This document shows, piece after piece, positions 35,395 to 43,184 of a stretch of DNA of 43,184 bases. Origin of the DNA: Acidimicrobiaceae bacterium. GTDB lineage: Bacteria > Actinomycetota > Acidimicrobiia > Acidimicrobiales > RAAP-2. The stretch's first letter is position 1; each line of letters begins with the position of its first letter. Made by a program: the position numbers and the translations under genes. The DNA is taken from NCBI GenBank assembly GCA_027355725.1, contig DAIEHI010000032.1, positions 1 through 43,184 on the forward strand, written 5' to 3'. A model generated the notes under the pieces. The model had not been told where the DNA came from and ran no database searches. It saw only the letters and a list, made by a program, of their open reading frames with translations.

Positions 35395-35510
35395 CCCCAA
35401 GTGTGACCCGCACTGATTTCGCGATTCACCGCTCGACTCTGACGCGCCGGCGCAACAGCGATTGGAGAGGTGGCCCTTGGCTTTACGACCCAAACGTGCG
35501 AAGATTGGGC

Positions 35511-36065
35511 ATGACCTCGGTTGCGCGTCTGGCGACGCTACTTGTCATCGACGTGCAGCGCAGTGTTGTCGAAGAAGCGCACGACGTTACCGGTGTGCTC
35601 GGACGAATCAACACTCTGCTGCTACGCTCTCGCGACTTGGGCGCTCCGGTGATCTTCATACAACACGAAGAGGCGGATGACCCGCAACTCGTCAGGGGAA
35701 GTCCTGGTTGGAATTTCGTTGACGGGTTGGACATTCAAGAAGGTGACCCCGTCGTCGCCAAGACCTTTCGAGACGCCTTCGCTGACACGACCCTAGACGA
35801 CGTGCTTCAAAGGATCGGCACCGAGCGATTGATCATCACCGGTGCCCAGTCCGATTACTGCATCCAGACAACCGCGCTCTCGGCGCTCCAGCATGGTTAC
35901 GACGTGACGCTCGTGAGCGATGCTCACACGACATGCGCAACGGGCCCCAACGATGGCAACATCGCGGGCGACGCGGTCATTGACTTCATCAATGGACACT
36001 TTGAGTCGCTCAGCTACCCGTCTCGAAATATCGAGGTCATTCCTGCTGCGAATGTGACCTTCTGA
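35511..36065 (+). CDS. isochorismatase-fold cysteine hydrolase
   Basis: 184 residues from ATG 35511. The D-K-C catalytic triad is visible: Asp in TLLVIDVQRSV, Lys in PVVAKTFRDAF and Cys in IITGAQSDYCIQTTALSAL. Typical helices follow (GYDVTLVSDAHTTCAT). The family includes isochorismatases, nicotinamidases and N-carbamoyl-amide hydrolases. Close relatives are mostly called cysteine hydrolase without a fixed substrate. The longer frame from 35295 overlaps the divergent dehydrogenase and is not used. No ribosome site or clear -10 was found. Confidence 0.92.
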   Translation: MTSVARLATLLVIDVQRSVVEEAHDVTGVLGRINTLLLRSRDLGAPVIFIQHEEADDPQLVRGSPGWNFVDGLDIQEGDPVVAKTFRDAFADTTLDDVLQRIGTERLIITGAQSDYCIQTTALSALQHGYDVTLVSDAHTTCATGPNDGNIAGDAVIDFINGHFESLSYPSRNIEVIPAANVTF

Positions 36066-36128
36066 GCAACCGCAGAGAATCGACCTATCGAACGCTGCAT
36101 TCGATTCGACCGCCACGCTTGGCGATCC

Positions 36129-36156
36129 GGCACCTCGAGCCTTCGCCCGAGGTGCC
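36129..36156. terminator. 9-bp hairpin between convergent genes
   Basis: GGCACCTCG (36129-36137) and CGAGGTGCC (36148-36156) pair perfectly over a ten-base loop. The hairpin lies between the convergent isochorismatase and nitrobindin-like genes, so it may end transcription from both sides. No T-run. Confidence 0.5.
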
Positions 36157-36163
36157 ACACGGA

Positions 36164-36718
36164 TCAACCGACGCGGCGCAGGGTGTTGTGGTCAGTGTGA
36201 GCGAAGGGCTCGTCAAATTCGTTCATGCGAAGCATTGTCACTTCGTCGTACGACCAAGTGTTGTCACCGATCGTTATGGTGATCGCATAGCTCAGTGAAC
36301 TGGCGTTCTTCGCCAGATACTTGTTCTCACCGATGTTGTACTGCGGGTCGCCCAACTTCGCTTCCATCGTGAACTCCACTGAATCCGCATCGGTGACGCC
36401 GCCCGCGAGAACGGTGATACCGCGAGGTACGACGAAACCCTTCATGACCTCGCCCGTCGCCGCATCCCACAACCAGTAACCGACCTCGGTGTGAAATGGG
36501 TTCGTCTCGTCGCCGCGCCACATCGCGCTCTTGTAGTCAAGGCCGTAGAGACTCTGCTTGCCGTTGTCGACCGGACCAAAGGGCTTCATGGTGCACTTTT
36601 CGAGGTAGGGGCTGCCGAGCACTTCACCCTTCGAGTGCGAATACGCGGTGTCGAGTCCGCCCTTGTCGCTCTCCCATTCACCGGCCAGTCGCTCGAGTGG
36701 TCCCCATTCATTTGCCAT
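36164..36718 (-). CDS. nitrobindin-like (THAP4-type) beta-barrel protein
   Basis: 184 residues rich in beta strands. The GPLERLAGEWESDKGG opening, YGLDYKSAMWRGDETNPFHTEVGYW, then GEVMKGFVVPRGITVLAGG and a late HTDHNTLRRVG fit the heme-binding beta-barrel family (FABP-like, THAP4/nitrobindin). The usual G-x-W-x-G-x-G near the start is only partly kept. A His near the C-terminus could be the heme ligand. Members bind ferric heme and may handle nitric oxide or peroxynitrite. ATG 36718 has AAGG seven bases before it, and a -35/-10 pair lies upstream. Confidence 0.72.
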   Translation of the reverse strand: MANEWGPLERLAGEWESDKGGLDTAYSHSKGEVLGSPYLEKCTMKPFGPVDNGKQSLYGLDYKSAMWRGDETNPFHTEVGYWLWDAATGEVMKGFVVPRGITVLAGGVTDADSVEFTMEAKLGDPQYNIGENKYLAKNASSLSYAITITIGDNTWSYDEVTMLRMNEFDEPFAHTDHNTLRRVG

Positions 36719-36751
36719 TGTCGTACCTTGCCTTCCAGATCTTTGTTTCGT

Positions 36752-36779
36752 AGTTTATTGACTGTCTGTCGCTTGTCGA
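36752..36779 (-). promoter_or_regulatory. promoter of the nitrobindin-like gene
   Basis: Minus strand: TCGACA (36774-36779), a 16-base spacer and TAAACT (36752-36757). The leader would be about 27 bases and contains the AAGG ribosome site, so unlike many genes here this one has a leader. Confidence 0.5.
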
Positions 36780-36814
36780 CTGCAGCATAGTGATGCGTGC
36801 AGCGAGCACCTTCG

Positions 36815-37714
36815 TTAGCGTGGAAGTTGAAAGTTGTACACCGAGTTGTCATACTCAGCGTACGAGGCGTAGTCGAGCAACTCGTAGAGCTCCTCGCGGG
36901 TCTGCATATCTTCGAGCATGCTCGAAAGCGACCCCTGCTCTCTAATGGCGTCTAATCCTCGTCCGGCGATTCCCATCGAAAGTCGAAGCAGCGACACCGG
37001 GAAGATGACGATGTTGACCCCAACATCGCGCAATTGGCTCACTGTGAAGAGTTCACTCTTGCCGAACTCGGTCATATTCGCGAGCAACGGCACATCAATG
37101 GCCGCTCGCACGGTCTCGAATTCGCGAAGCTCAAGGAGGGCTTCGGGGAAAATGGCGTCTGCACCCGCGTCAACGAGGGCTTTCGCACGGTCGATCGCCG
37201 ACTCAACCCCTTCAAGGGCTCTGACGTCAGTGCGGGCCATGACCAGGAGATTGCTGTCGCGTCTCGCCCCCACCGCCGCTCGTATGCGTTGCTGAGCAGT
37301 GTGTTCGTCGACGACATGCTTGCCGTCGAGGTGTCCGCATCGCTTGGGATTCACTTGATCCTCGATGTGCAGTCCCGCGACCCCCGCGTCTTCGAGCATC
37401 TGGACTGTCCTTGCTACGTTCATTGGCTCGCCGAAGCCCGTGTCCGCGTCGACCAGCGACGGTAGAGCGGTGACCCGGGCGATCTGCGCACTTCGATGCG
37501 CGACCTCGCTGAGCGTCGTCAGGCCTATATCGGGTAGACACAGGTCGGCCGCTATGGATGCGCCAGAGATGTACACGCCATCGAATCCCTTGCGCTCGAT
37601 GAGCTTGGCCGACAATGGATTGAAGGCGCCGGGGAAAACGAGTAGTTCGTTCGACCGGAGTCGCTCACGAAATTGCCTTCTCTTTTCTACAATGTCCACG
37701 TTCGAGTGCAGCAT
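36815..37714 (-). CDS. prpB: PrpB-like methylisocitrate lyase (isocitrate lyase/PEP-mutase family)
   Basis: 299 residues, very similar in plan to PrpB: LPSLVDADTGFGEPMNVART, GVAGLHIEDQVNPKRCGHLD with the KRCGH catalytic loop, MARTDVRALEGVESAIDRA, DAIFPEAL and PLLANMTEFGKS. PrpB splits 2-methylisocitrate into pyruvate and succinate, the last step of the 2-methylcitrate cycle for propionyl-CoA. Related lyases act on 2,3-dimethylmalate or oxaloacetate, so the exact substrate in this operon is open. The ATG shares one base with the prpD stop (TAATG). Last gene of the five-gene operon. Confidence 0.9.
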   Translation of the reverse strand: MLHSNVDIVEKRRQFRERLRSNELLVFPGAFNPLSAKLIERKGFDGVYISGASIAADLCLPDIGLTTLSEVAHRSAQIARVTALPSLVDADTGFGEPMNVARTVQMLEDAGVAGLHIEDQVNPKRCGHLDGKHVVDEHTAQQRIRAAVGARRDSNLLVMARTDVRALEGVESAIDRAKALVDAGADAIFPEALLELREFETVRAAIDVPLLANMTEFGKSELFTVSQLRDVGVNIVIFPVSLLRLSMGIAGRGLDAIREQGSLSSMLEDMQTREELYELLDYASYAEYDNSVYNFQLPR

Positions 37715-39240
37715 TAGAAGATCCCTTCAGTCATTGGAGCAGTGCTCAGTAACTCCGAGGATGCCTTCACGTTCAACCCATCGAAATCCATGGGTGGCAA
37801 GTCAACCATGCGTGTCGCGCTGTCCAAGAACCGCTCGACCTCTGCTTCGTCGATGACGCCGTGGGCGAGTCGCTGGAACTTCTCCACGTACTGCGCGCGG
37901 GTGAAGGGACGGGCTCCAAGCGGGTGCGCGTCCGGCACCGCGATCTCGTCGACGATCGTCGAGCCATCGGTGAATCGAATCTCGATCCGACCACCGAAGG
38001 CCTTCTCGTCCTTGTCGAGCGAGAGATAACGTCGCGACCACTCGGGGTCCTCAACTGTGCGAATCCGTCGCCAGAGGTCAACGGTGTCACTTCGCCCAGC
38101 GCGCTCTGGAGCGTACGAGCGCACATGATCCCATTCGCCATCTTGGAGTGCGACCGCAAGGATGTAGGGAATCGAGTGATCGAGTGTCTCTCGCGACGCG
38201 CGCGGATCGTACTTCTGGGGGTCATTCGATCCTGAACCTATGACGAAGTGCGTGTGGTGCGACGTGTGCAGCACGATCTCTTCGATTCGTTCAGTGTCGC
38301 GGACCTCTGGTCGTGCGACGTGAAGTCGGCGCGCGAGATCGATCCACGCTTGAGCCTGGTACTCGGCCGAATGCTCCTTCGTAAAGGAGTCGAGAATCGC
38401 ACGCTTGGTCTCGCCACGATCAGGGAGCGACACTGAATATCTCACGTCCGGGCCACCGAGGAGCATGGCGATCACGCCATCCTCTCCTTCGTAGATCGGT
38501 GTCGGCGAAGTCTGAGATCGCATCGCACGATCGACCGCTTCGATGGCGACTTTGCCCGCGAAAGCCGGTGCGTAGGCTTTCCACGTCGAGATCTCACCCT
38601 TTCGCGACTGACGCGTGGCGGTCGTGGTGTGCAGTGCCTGGCCGACGCCATGAAAGATGACGTCGCGCTCGAGGGACAACATCGAGCCGATTCCGGCGAC
38701 GATCGAAGGTCCGAGGTGTGCCACGTGATCGATCTTGTGCTCGTGCAGACTGATCGAACGGCAGAGGTCGATTTGGATCTCGTACGCCGTCGCGATGGCA
38801 CGCACGAGGTCGCGACCCGAGAGTTGGCGCCGCGCACCGAGGTGCTGTGCGACTGCGATGAGGGCGGGAATGTTGTCGCCAGGATGTGCGTATTCAGCGG
38901 AGAGGAAGGTGTCGTGGAAGTCGAGTTCACGTACCGCAACACCGTTGGCCCACGCTGCCCACTCCGGGGCGACCCGTAGCGAGGTGTCGACGCCGATCAC
39001 CGTCGCACCCGGCGCGTACGGGTGGCGAAGTGCCTGGTCACGAGCAGCGACCACGGCCGGGCGCGTCAGTGATGCCACCGCGACCGCAGCGTTGTCAATG
39101 ACTCGGTTGACCACCATCTCTATGACCGAGTCGTCGAGTGAGGCGTGGTCGCTCGCGACCTCGGCGATCCTCCACGCCAATTGGTCCTCGCGCGCCAATA
39201 GTTCGTCGCTGCGGTGAGTGCGTACTTCGTAATCGATCAC
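37714..39240 (-). CDS. prpD: MmgE/PrpD-family dehydratase (2-methylcitrate dehydratase-like)
   Basis: 508 residues of the MmgE/PrpD family: [40 protein letters not shown] with the conserved D-x-H-D segment, [51 protein letters not shown] and [17 protein letters not shown]. PrpD removes water from 2-methylcitrate without an iron-sulfur cluster; other members act on citrate-like or itaconate-type acids. GTG 39240 overlaps the iclR stop (GTGA). Its pairing with prpB supports a methylcitrate-like route, but no prpC lies in the window. Confidence 0.9.
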   Translation of the reverse strand: MIDYEVRTHRSDELLAREDQLAWRIAEVASDHASLDDSVIEMVVNRVIDNAAVAVASLTRPAVVAARDQALRHPYAPGATVIGVDTSLRVAPEWAAWANGVAVRELDFHDTFLSAEYAHPGDNIPALIAVAQHLGARRQLSGRDLVRAIATAYEIQIDLCRSISLHEHKIDHVAHLGPSIVAGIGSMLSLERDVIFHGVGQALHTTTATRQSRKGEISTWKAYAPAFAGKVAIEAVDRAMRSQTSPTPIYEGEDGVIAMLLGGPDVRYSVSLPDRGETKRAILDSFTKEHSAEYQAQAWIDLARRLHVARPEVRDTERIEEIVLHTSHHTHFVIGSGSNDPQKYDPRASRETLDHSIPYILAVALQDGEWDHVRSYAPERAGRSDTVDLWRRIRTVEDPEWSRRYLSLDKDEKAFGGRIEIRFTDGSTIVDEIAVPDAHPLGARPFTRAQYVEKFQRLAHGVIDEAEVERFLDSATRMVDLPPMDFDGLNVKASSELLSTAPMTEGIF

Positions 39241-40082
39241 GGGATCCTCCGGGTGATGGCTCCACTGGCACGTTTCAGTTCAATGACGAGCGCGTCGACG
39301 TCAACGGGGATGTCCTCGATCATCGCCGAAAGCTGGATTGCGGCGATTACTTCGCGTTCGCGACTGAACACCGGCACCGCGATCGACAGGGCGCCCGCCT
39401 CACGTTGACCCTGTCCGAAGGCGTAACCTCGCTCTCGAATCACCTTCAGGCTCTCGATGAACTCCGCCTTGTCGAGCACGACTCCACTCGCGAGTGGAAT
39501 GTTCTCGACTCCCTCGAGAAGAGCTTCGATGTCGTCATCTTCAAGGTGCGCCGCCAGCACCCGCGCGCCGCCCACCACGAGCGGCATCTGCTCACCAATC
39601 GGTAGCTGGAATCGAAGGGGCGGCGTGCTCGCCGCGCGCAGGAGCAGCACTGCGGTGAATTCATAGCGCACGGTGAGTGACGACGTGAGTCCTGTGGATC
39701 CCGTGAGTTCTTGAAGAATGGGTTCGGCTGCCTGCACCAGCCGATTGGTCATCAAGTAGGTGTTGCCATTCAAGAGAGAAACCACACCTAGGTGGTAGTC
39801 AAGGCCATCTCGTTCAACGTAGCCGTAACGAACGAGCAGGTTGACGATGCGCTGAGTTGTCGCGAGGTGCAGTTGCGCTGCGGTTGCGATCTCGGTGAGG
39901 CGCATGGCCCGACGATGCTCTCTCATGACTCGCAAGATCACGAAGGGGCGATCAAGCGAACGAACAGAACTGAGCGCGCCGTCGTCCCCTTCCGAATCAC
40001 TCCTGGTCGCCGGAGTACCACGGGCCATCGCGCGGTCGTCGTCTTCTCGCTCTTCTCCGAGTCGCGCGCGAGCCACAGTCAC
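39237..40082 (-). CDS. IclR-family transcriptional regulator
   Basis: 281 residues with an N-terminal winged helix-turn-helix ([23 protein letters not shown]) and a C-terminal effector domain ([41 protein letters not shown]), the IclR plan. Such regulators sense acids and control their breakdown genes. Unusually the gene is inside the operon, coupled on both sides by GTGA overlaps, not divergent from it. The first 40 residues are an acidic/Arg-rich extension; a later start (ATG in RAMARGTPA) is possible. It probably senses the substrate or an intermediate of this operon. Confidence 0.93.
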   Translation of the reverse strand: MTVARARLGEEREDDDRAMARGTPATRSDSEGDDGALSSVRSLDRPFVILRVMREHRRAMRLTEIATAAQLHLATTQRIVNLLVRYGYVERDGLDYHLGVVSLLNGNTYLMTNRLVQAAEPILQELTGSTGLTSSLTVRYEFTAVLLLRAASTPPLRFQLPIGEQMPLVVGGARVLAAHLEDDDIEALLEGVENIPLASGVVLDKAEFIESLKVIRERGYAFGQGQREAGALSIAVPVFSREREVIAAIQLSAMIEDIPVDVDALVIELKRASGAITRRIP

Positions 40083-41245
40083 ACATCCCTGACTTCGGCC
40101 TGGCGTGGTATCCCTAGACGATCACGCGCGGGCGATTCAATCGGTGCACGCCACGGAGAACGTGCATCGCGATACGCGTTACTCCCCAAGCGAAAGTGCT
40201 GGGCTTCGCGCTCGGTCTCAATGAATGGCAGATCCATGGGGAAGAGTCTTGAACCACGTGGGCGTGGGCCGGCTTTGGAGACGTGTCCCCACAATGAGTG
40301 CCCCACCACCTCCTCAGCGATAAGAGAGGCTTCGATGAGTCGATCGAGGTCAACACCCGTGGGAATACCGAGCTCCTCGAGCAAGTCAACCAAGTCCTCG
40401 GTCGCAATCATTCGAGTCATGCGGCCGTGACCCCCGTATGGGCACCCGCCCATCCCACCCACCGAACTATCGAGGACGAGGGTGCACTCAGGGCCGAGCG
40501 TGGTGAGCGCTTGGTATGCGGAGAGCAGAGCCGTACCGCGAGCGTCGTGCAAGTGCAGATGGAAACGCTTGATCTCGGGCCAGCGCTCGCGAATCGTGCG
40601 CAGCTGTGATGCCACGACGTGGGGCATGTTCCAACCCATCGGGTCGCCGATCCATACACGGTCGACAGTGATGTTGGCGTCACGCCACATCACGTATTGA
40701 CGCTCGAGAAGCGACGTGCGCTCCGCCTCGCTGAAGGGACCGAGCCAATTCGAACCCCACGCCGCATTGATTGCAATCCCCGCCGACGTTGCCCCGCTTG
40801 ACACCGCCCGCTCGATGACATCGCTCCAGGCGTCGATCTCATCTTGTTGGGAGCGATTCGTATTGCGTCGCACGAAGACATCGCACAGATGGACGAGAGT
40901 GCGCGGTACGTCCTCGGGATCCTGCAGAACCGGATACTGGCGCATGCGCTCGCGCCCGCGTTCGTTGAGCGCCAACGCGCTGTAGATGACCCCGGGGGTT
41001 GGGGTGAAGCGCGACACGAGTTCATCGATAGCGCTCATCTGAGGGGTCCACTGTGGGCTCACGAATGAACCCACGACTATTGACTTCAGTCCCGTCATCG
41101 AGAGCGCATCGAGCAGGCGGAGCTTCTCATCAACCGAGATCGAGGCATCCTCGATCTGCATGCCCTCTCGCATCCCCTCTTCGATGATCTCAACGCTCGG
41201 GAAGGGACTGTCGGCGACGATGCGCTCGTTAGGTGCACTATCCAC
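40079..41245 (-). CDS. HMG-CoA-lyase-like enzyme (DRE-TIM metallolyase)
   Basis: About 388 residues. The barrel opens SVEIIEEGMREGMQIEDASI, where the usual R-D-G-x-Q is R-E-G-M-Q. The divalent-metal H-x-H-D is in RFHLHLHDARGTALLSAYQA, and SSVGGMGGCPYGGHGRMTRM holds the catalytic Cys of the HMG-CoA lyase G-G-C-P-Y loop. It should split a 3-hydroxy-3-methyl-acyl-CoA (HMG-CoA, citramalyl-CoA or similar) into an acyl-CoA and a keto acid or acetoacetate. GTG 41245 overlaps the CoA-transferase stop by eight bases (GTGGATAG). The Asp-to-Glu change hints at a non-standard substrate. Confidence 0.88.
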   Translation of the reverse strand: MDSAPNERIVADSPFPSVEIIEEGMREGMQIEDASISVDEKLRLLDALSMTGLKSIVVGSFVSPQWTPQMSAIDELVSRFTPTPGVIYSALALNERGRERMRQYPVLQDPEDVPRTLVHLCDVFVRRNTNRSQQDEIDAWSDVIERAVSSGATSAGIAINAAWGSNWLGPFSEAERTSLLERQYVMWRDANITVDRVWIGDPMGWNMPHVVASQLRTIRERWPEIKRFHLHLHDARGTALLSAYQALTTLGPECTLVLDSSVGGMGGCPYGGHGRMTRMIATEDLVDLLEELGIPTGVDLDRLIEASLIAEEVVGHSLWGHVSKAGPRPRGSRLFPMDLPFIETEREAQHFRLGSNAYRDARSPWRAPIESPARDRLGIPRQAEVRDV

Positions 41246-42428
41246 GCAGTGCTTCAATCTCTTCGCTGGTGTAGCCGAGCTCACCCAGTATCTGCGCCGA
41301 GTGCTCATTGAGTCGTGGGGGTCGAGTACTTGTGTGCAGCGCGTCACCGTCAACGTGCACAGCGCTACCGAGGACCGAGACAGTATCGCGTCCGTCTAGT
41401 TCAATATTAAAGGTGCGCACGAGTCCTCGACCCTTCACCTGCTCCTGGTCGAGAGCCTGCGCCAAGGTGAGTACCGGACCGGCTGGAACACTGACCTTGG
41501 CGAGCAGTTCCTCCCACTCCGAAGTGTCTCGCTGTTCCAGCGTCTCTTCGAGTGCGGCAGTGAGTTCATCTCGATGACGTTTGCGCTCGCCGCGACTTTG
41601 AAAGCGCTCGTCGTCGAGCAGCTCCTCTCGACCAAGTACCCCGCACAACGCCTCGAACTGCGCTTCAGTGTTCGCTGCGATGTTGAGAAGACCATCTCGA
41701 GTGCGAAATGTGCCCGACGGCGACGAAGCGGCGTTGTGGTTGCCGTGACGAACGGCGGTGCGTCCGGTGATCAGGTGCTCCGAGACCGCCCACCCCATTG
41801 CGGTGATGGCGGTTTCGAGCATGGAGACATCGAGAAAACTTCCGACGCCTTCGCGTTCGCGGCGAACGAGGGCCGCACTGATCGCCATGGCCGCCGCGTA
41901 ACCGCCGAGGGTGTCACAGATGGGAAAACCAACTCGTAATGGACCACCCTCTGGTGTGCCGGTGATATCGGCCATACCAGCGAGACCCTGAATGATCTGG
42001 TCGTACGCGGCACGATCTGCCAAGGGGCCGGTCTGTCCGAAGCCGGACACCGCGCAGTAGACGACCCGAGGGTTCAATTCCTGCATCCGCTCGAATGAGA
42101 ATCCGAGTCGCGTGAGCACGCCTGGTCTCATGTTTTCAAGTACGACATCAGCACTCGAGATGAGCCGTTCGAACACCTCGCGACCGGATTCGCTCTTCAT
42201 GTCGAGGGCGATCGACCGTTTCCCGGAATTTTGTGCGATGAACGCCGCACCCATCAGTTCTGATTTGAGATAGATGTCGTCACCCATGTCACGAGCGAGA
42301 TCACCCTGTCCCGGCATTTCCACCTTGATGACATCCGCGCCCATAAGGCCAAGCTGATAGGACGCGAAAGGCCCGGCGAGCACGGTGGTGACATCAATGA
42401 TTCGAATACCTGCAAGTAGTCCTGACAC
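41238..42428 (-). CDS. CaiB/BaiF-family (family III) CoA-transferase
   Basis: About 396 residues: LAGIRIIDVTTVLAGPFASY, QLGLMGADVIKVEMPGQGD, GAAFIAQNSGKRSIALDMKS, FERLISSADVVLENMRPGV, then VGFPICDTLGGYAAAMAI, with the Asp expected to carry the CoA thioester. The family moves CoA between organic acids (carnitine, formate/oxalate, mesaconate, itaconate and citramalate types). GTG 42428 has AAGGA eight bases upstream; the longer frame to 42530 starts inside the spacer next to a hairpin and is not used. First enzyme gene of the operon, likely activating its substrate. Confidence 0.92.
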   Translation of the reverse strand: MSGLLAGIRIIDVTTVLAGPFASYQLGLMGADVIKVEMPGQGDLARDMGDDIYLKSELMGAAFIAQNSGKRSIALDMKSESGREVFERLISSADVVLENMRPGVLTRLGFSFERMQELNPRVVYCAVSGFGQTGPLADRAAYDQIIQGLAGMADITGTPEGGPLRVGFPICDTLGGYAAAMAISAALVRREREGVGSFLDVSMLETAITAMGWAVSEHLITGRTAVRHGNHNAASSPSGTFRTRDGLLNIAANTEAQFEALCGVLGREELLDDERFQSRGERKRHRDELTAALEETLEQRDTSEWEELLAKVSVPAGPVLTLAQALDQEQVKGRGLVRTFNIELDGRDTVSVLGSAVHVDGDALHTSTRPPRLNEHSAQILGELGYTSEEIEALRG

Positions 42429-42530
42429 GGTCCCAATCCTTACCGAAGTCGTAGGGTGTCGTCGACGCGTCCTTCCAGCAATCACGTCGATGTTCGCCTG
42501 GACCGACTCTGCAAACGCATCCAACTTCAA

Positions 42531-42580
42531 GAGCTCCTCCGCGGCTGAGACCTCAAAGATCGTCAGCCGCGGAGGAGCTC
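42531..42580 (-). terminator. perfect 18-bp hairpin between binding-protein and CoA-transferase genes
   Basis: GAGCTCCTCCGCGGCTGA (42531-42548) and its exact complement (42563-42580) enclose a 14-base loop. The hairpin lies just after the binding-protein stop on the minus strand. No T-run follows on that strand. It may terminate part of the transcripts, protect the upstream mRNA from decay, or both, so that the binding protein is made in excess of the enzymes. Confidence 0.7.
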
Positions 42581-42595
42581 CCGAGAGTTCTCCTA

Positions 42596-43184
42596 CTAGT
42601 GCTCCTTACCAACGACCGTCGCAAGGTTCTGCGGCGTGACGTAAGTACGGACCACGTTGTTCAAGTTCGAGTCGAATCCAACCATCTGGAATCCGCTGAA
42701 CACGTTGTGGTACTTGTTGAAGTCGTCGTTACCGCCGGCTCCGTTGTAGTTGATGTCCTTGCCATGCTTGATCAACGCAACACACTGCGCGTAGGTCGAG
42801 CACGTGACCCCTGGCGGGTTCGCCACTTTGACGACATCCTTGATCCAGACCTTCGGGTTCGTCGACTTTGCCATCGTCATCGCCAGTGAGGCAATCACGA
42901 TCGAGTCATAGAAGTTGAAAGTCGTCGGCAGGATTGACGTCGTGCGCCACACGCTCTGGTAGTCAGCGAGGAAGTGGTTGTACGCCTGGTCCGCAGTGGT
43001 GGGTGTCGCCGGCAGTGCGGCCGTCAGGTTGGTCGACGCAGCAGACCCGAAGGCCTTGGCGTAGACGCCCTGAGGGGCAGACTGCAAGTCGTCACCGACC
43101 CATTGGGCCGACGTCGTGAACCCCAACTGCTGTGCGTCCGAGGCCATGGTCGCGAACGTCTGGGAGTCCATTGAGTCGAACACC
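42596..43184 (-). CDS. branched-chain-type ABC transporter substrate-binding protein, C-terminal part (cut by window edge)
   Basis: The frame is open to the right edge, so only about the last 195 residues are seen. FATMASDAQQLGFTTSAQWVG, SAPQGVYAKAFGSA, QAYNHFLADYQSVWR, the helix SIVIASLAMTMAKSTNP and the late INYNGAGGNDDFNKYHNV are typical of type I periplasmic binding proteins (LivJ/Peripla_BP_6), which serve importers for branched-chain amino acids, amides, aromatic acids and dicarboxylates. Its place before the catabolic operon suggests it collects that substrate. No permease or ATPase for it is in view; they may lie beyond the right edge. Confidence 0.85.
   Translation of the reverse strand, partial: VFDSMDSQTFATMASDAQQLGFTTSAQWVGDDLQSAPQGVYAKAFGSAASTNLTAALPATPTTADQAYNHFLADYQSVWRTTSILPTTFNFYDSIVIASLAMTMAKSTNPKVWIKDVVKVANPPGVTCSTYAQCVALIKHGKDINYNGAGGNDDFNKYHNVFSGFQMVGFDSNLNNVVRTYVTPQNLATVVGKEH

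Noticed and set aside
42429..42530. N-terminal extension of the CoA-transferase frame
   Set aside because: The extra residues do not match the family, and a ribosome site fits GTG 42428.

Overview
The window looks like chromosomal DNA of a high-GC actinobacterium. The order rimO-pgsA-cinA-(hydrolase)-recA on one strand, a GAAC-N4-GTTC type SOS box in front of recA, many GTG/TTG starts and many apparently leaderless genes all fit Actinomycetota. The mix of divergent genes suggests class Acidimicrobiia, but that placement is inference. No rRNA, CRISPR array, phage gene or insertion sequence was seen.

Left part (1-14.4 kb, mostly minus strand). It holds a truncated alpha/beta hydrolase, serB, an MFS exporter coupled to a hexapeptide acyltransferase, and a divergent Baeyer-Villiger-type flavin monooxygenase. 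Then comes the conserved block recA, serine esterase, cinA, pgsA, rimO and tRNA-Ser(GCT). A three-gene polar amino-acid ABC transporter (binding protein, permease, ATPase) and a convergent Nudix hydrolase follow.

Middle part (14.4-24.3 kb, plus strand). A 0.75-kb stretch without a convincing gene precedes a DUF4395 membrane protein, a secreted S53 (sedolisin) peptidase with a C-terminal fibronectin-like domain, and a large secreted protein of unknown function. Next are a small coiled-coil protein facing an unlisted 39-residue membrane protein, a coupled pair of unknown genes, typA and tRNA-Ser(TGA).

Right part (24.3-36.8 kb). pheA, a group II PLP decarboxylase converging on an agmatinase-family ureohydrolase, a DUF3048 protein, two GNAT acetyltransferases, a divergent ClC-type channel, two VOC proteins, a HAD phosphatase, a methyltransferase, an FMN alpha-hydroxy-acid dehydrogenase, an isochorismatase-fold hydrolase and a nitrobindin-like protein.

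Right end (36.8-43.2 kb, minus strand). A tightly coupled catabolic operon: a branched-chain-type ABC binding protein (truncated by the window), a perfect 18-bp hairpin, then CaiB-type CoA-transferase, HMG-CoA-lyase-like enzyme, IclR regulator, PrpD-like dehydratase and PrpB-like lyase. This is the best candidate for an undescribed pathway: an imported acid would be activated to a CoA ester and cleaved, linked to the 2-methylcitrate route, with no prpC in view.

A recurring feature is a TAnnnT -10 element placed 6-7 bases before the start codon of at least twelve genes. This predicts leaderless mRNAs and helped choose several starts, including that of the 39-residue protein. Three convergent gene pairs also share a CTAG that holds both stop codons.
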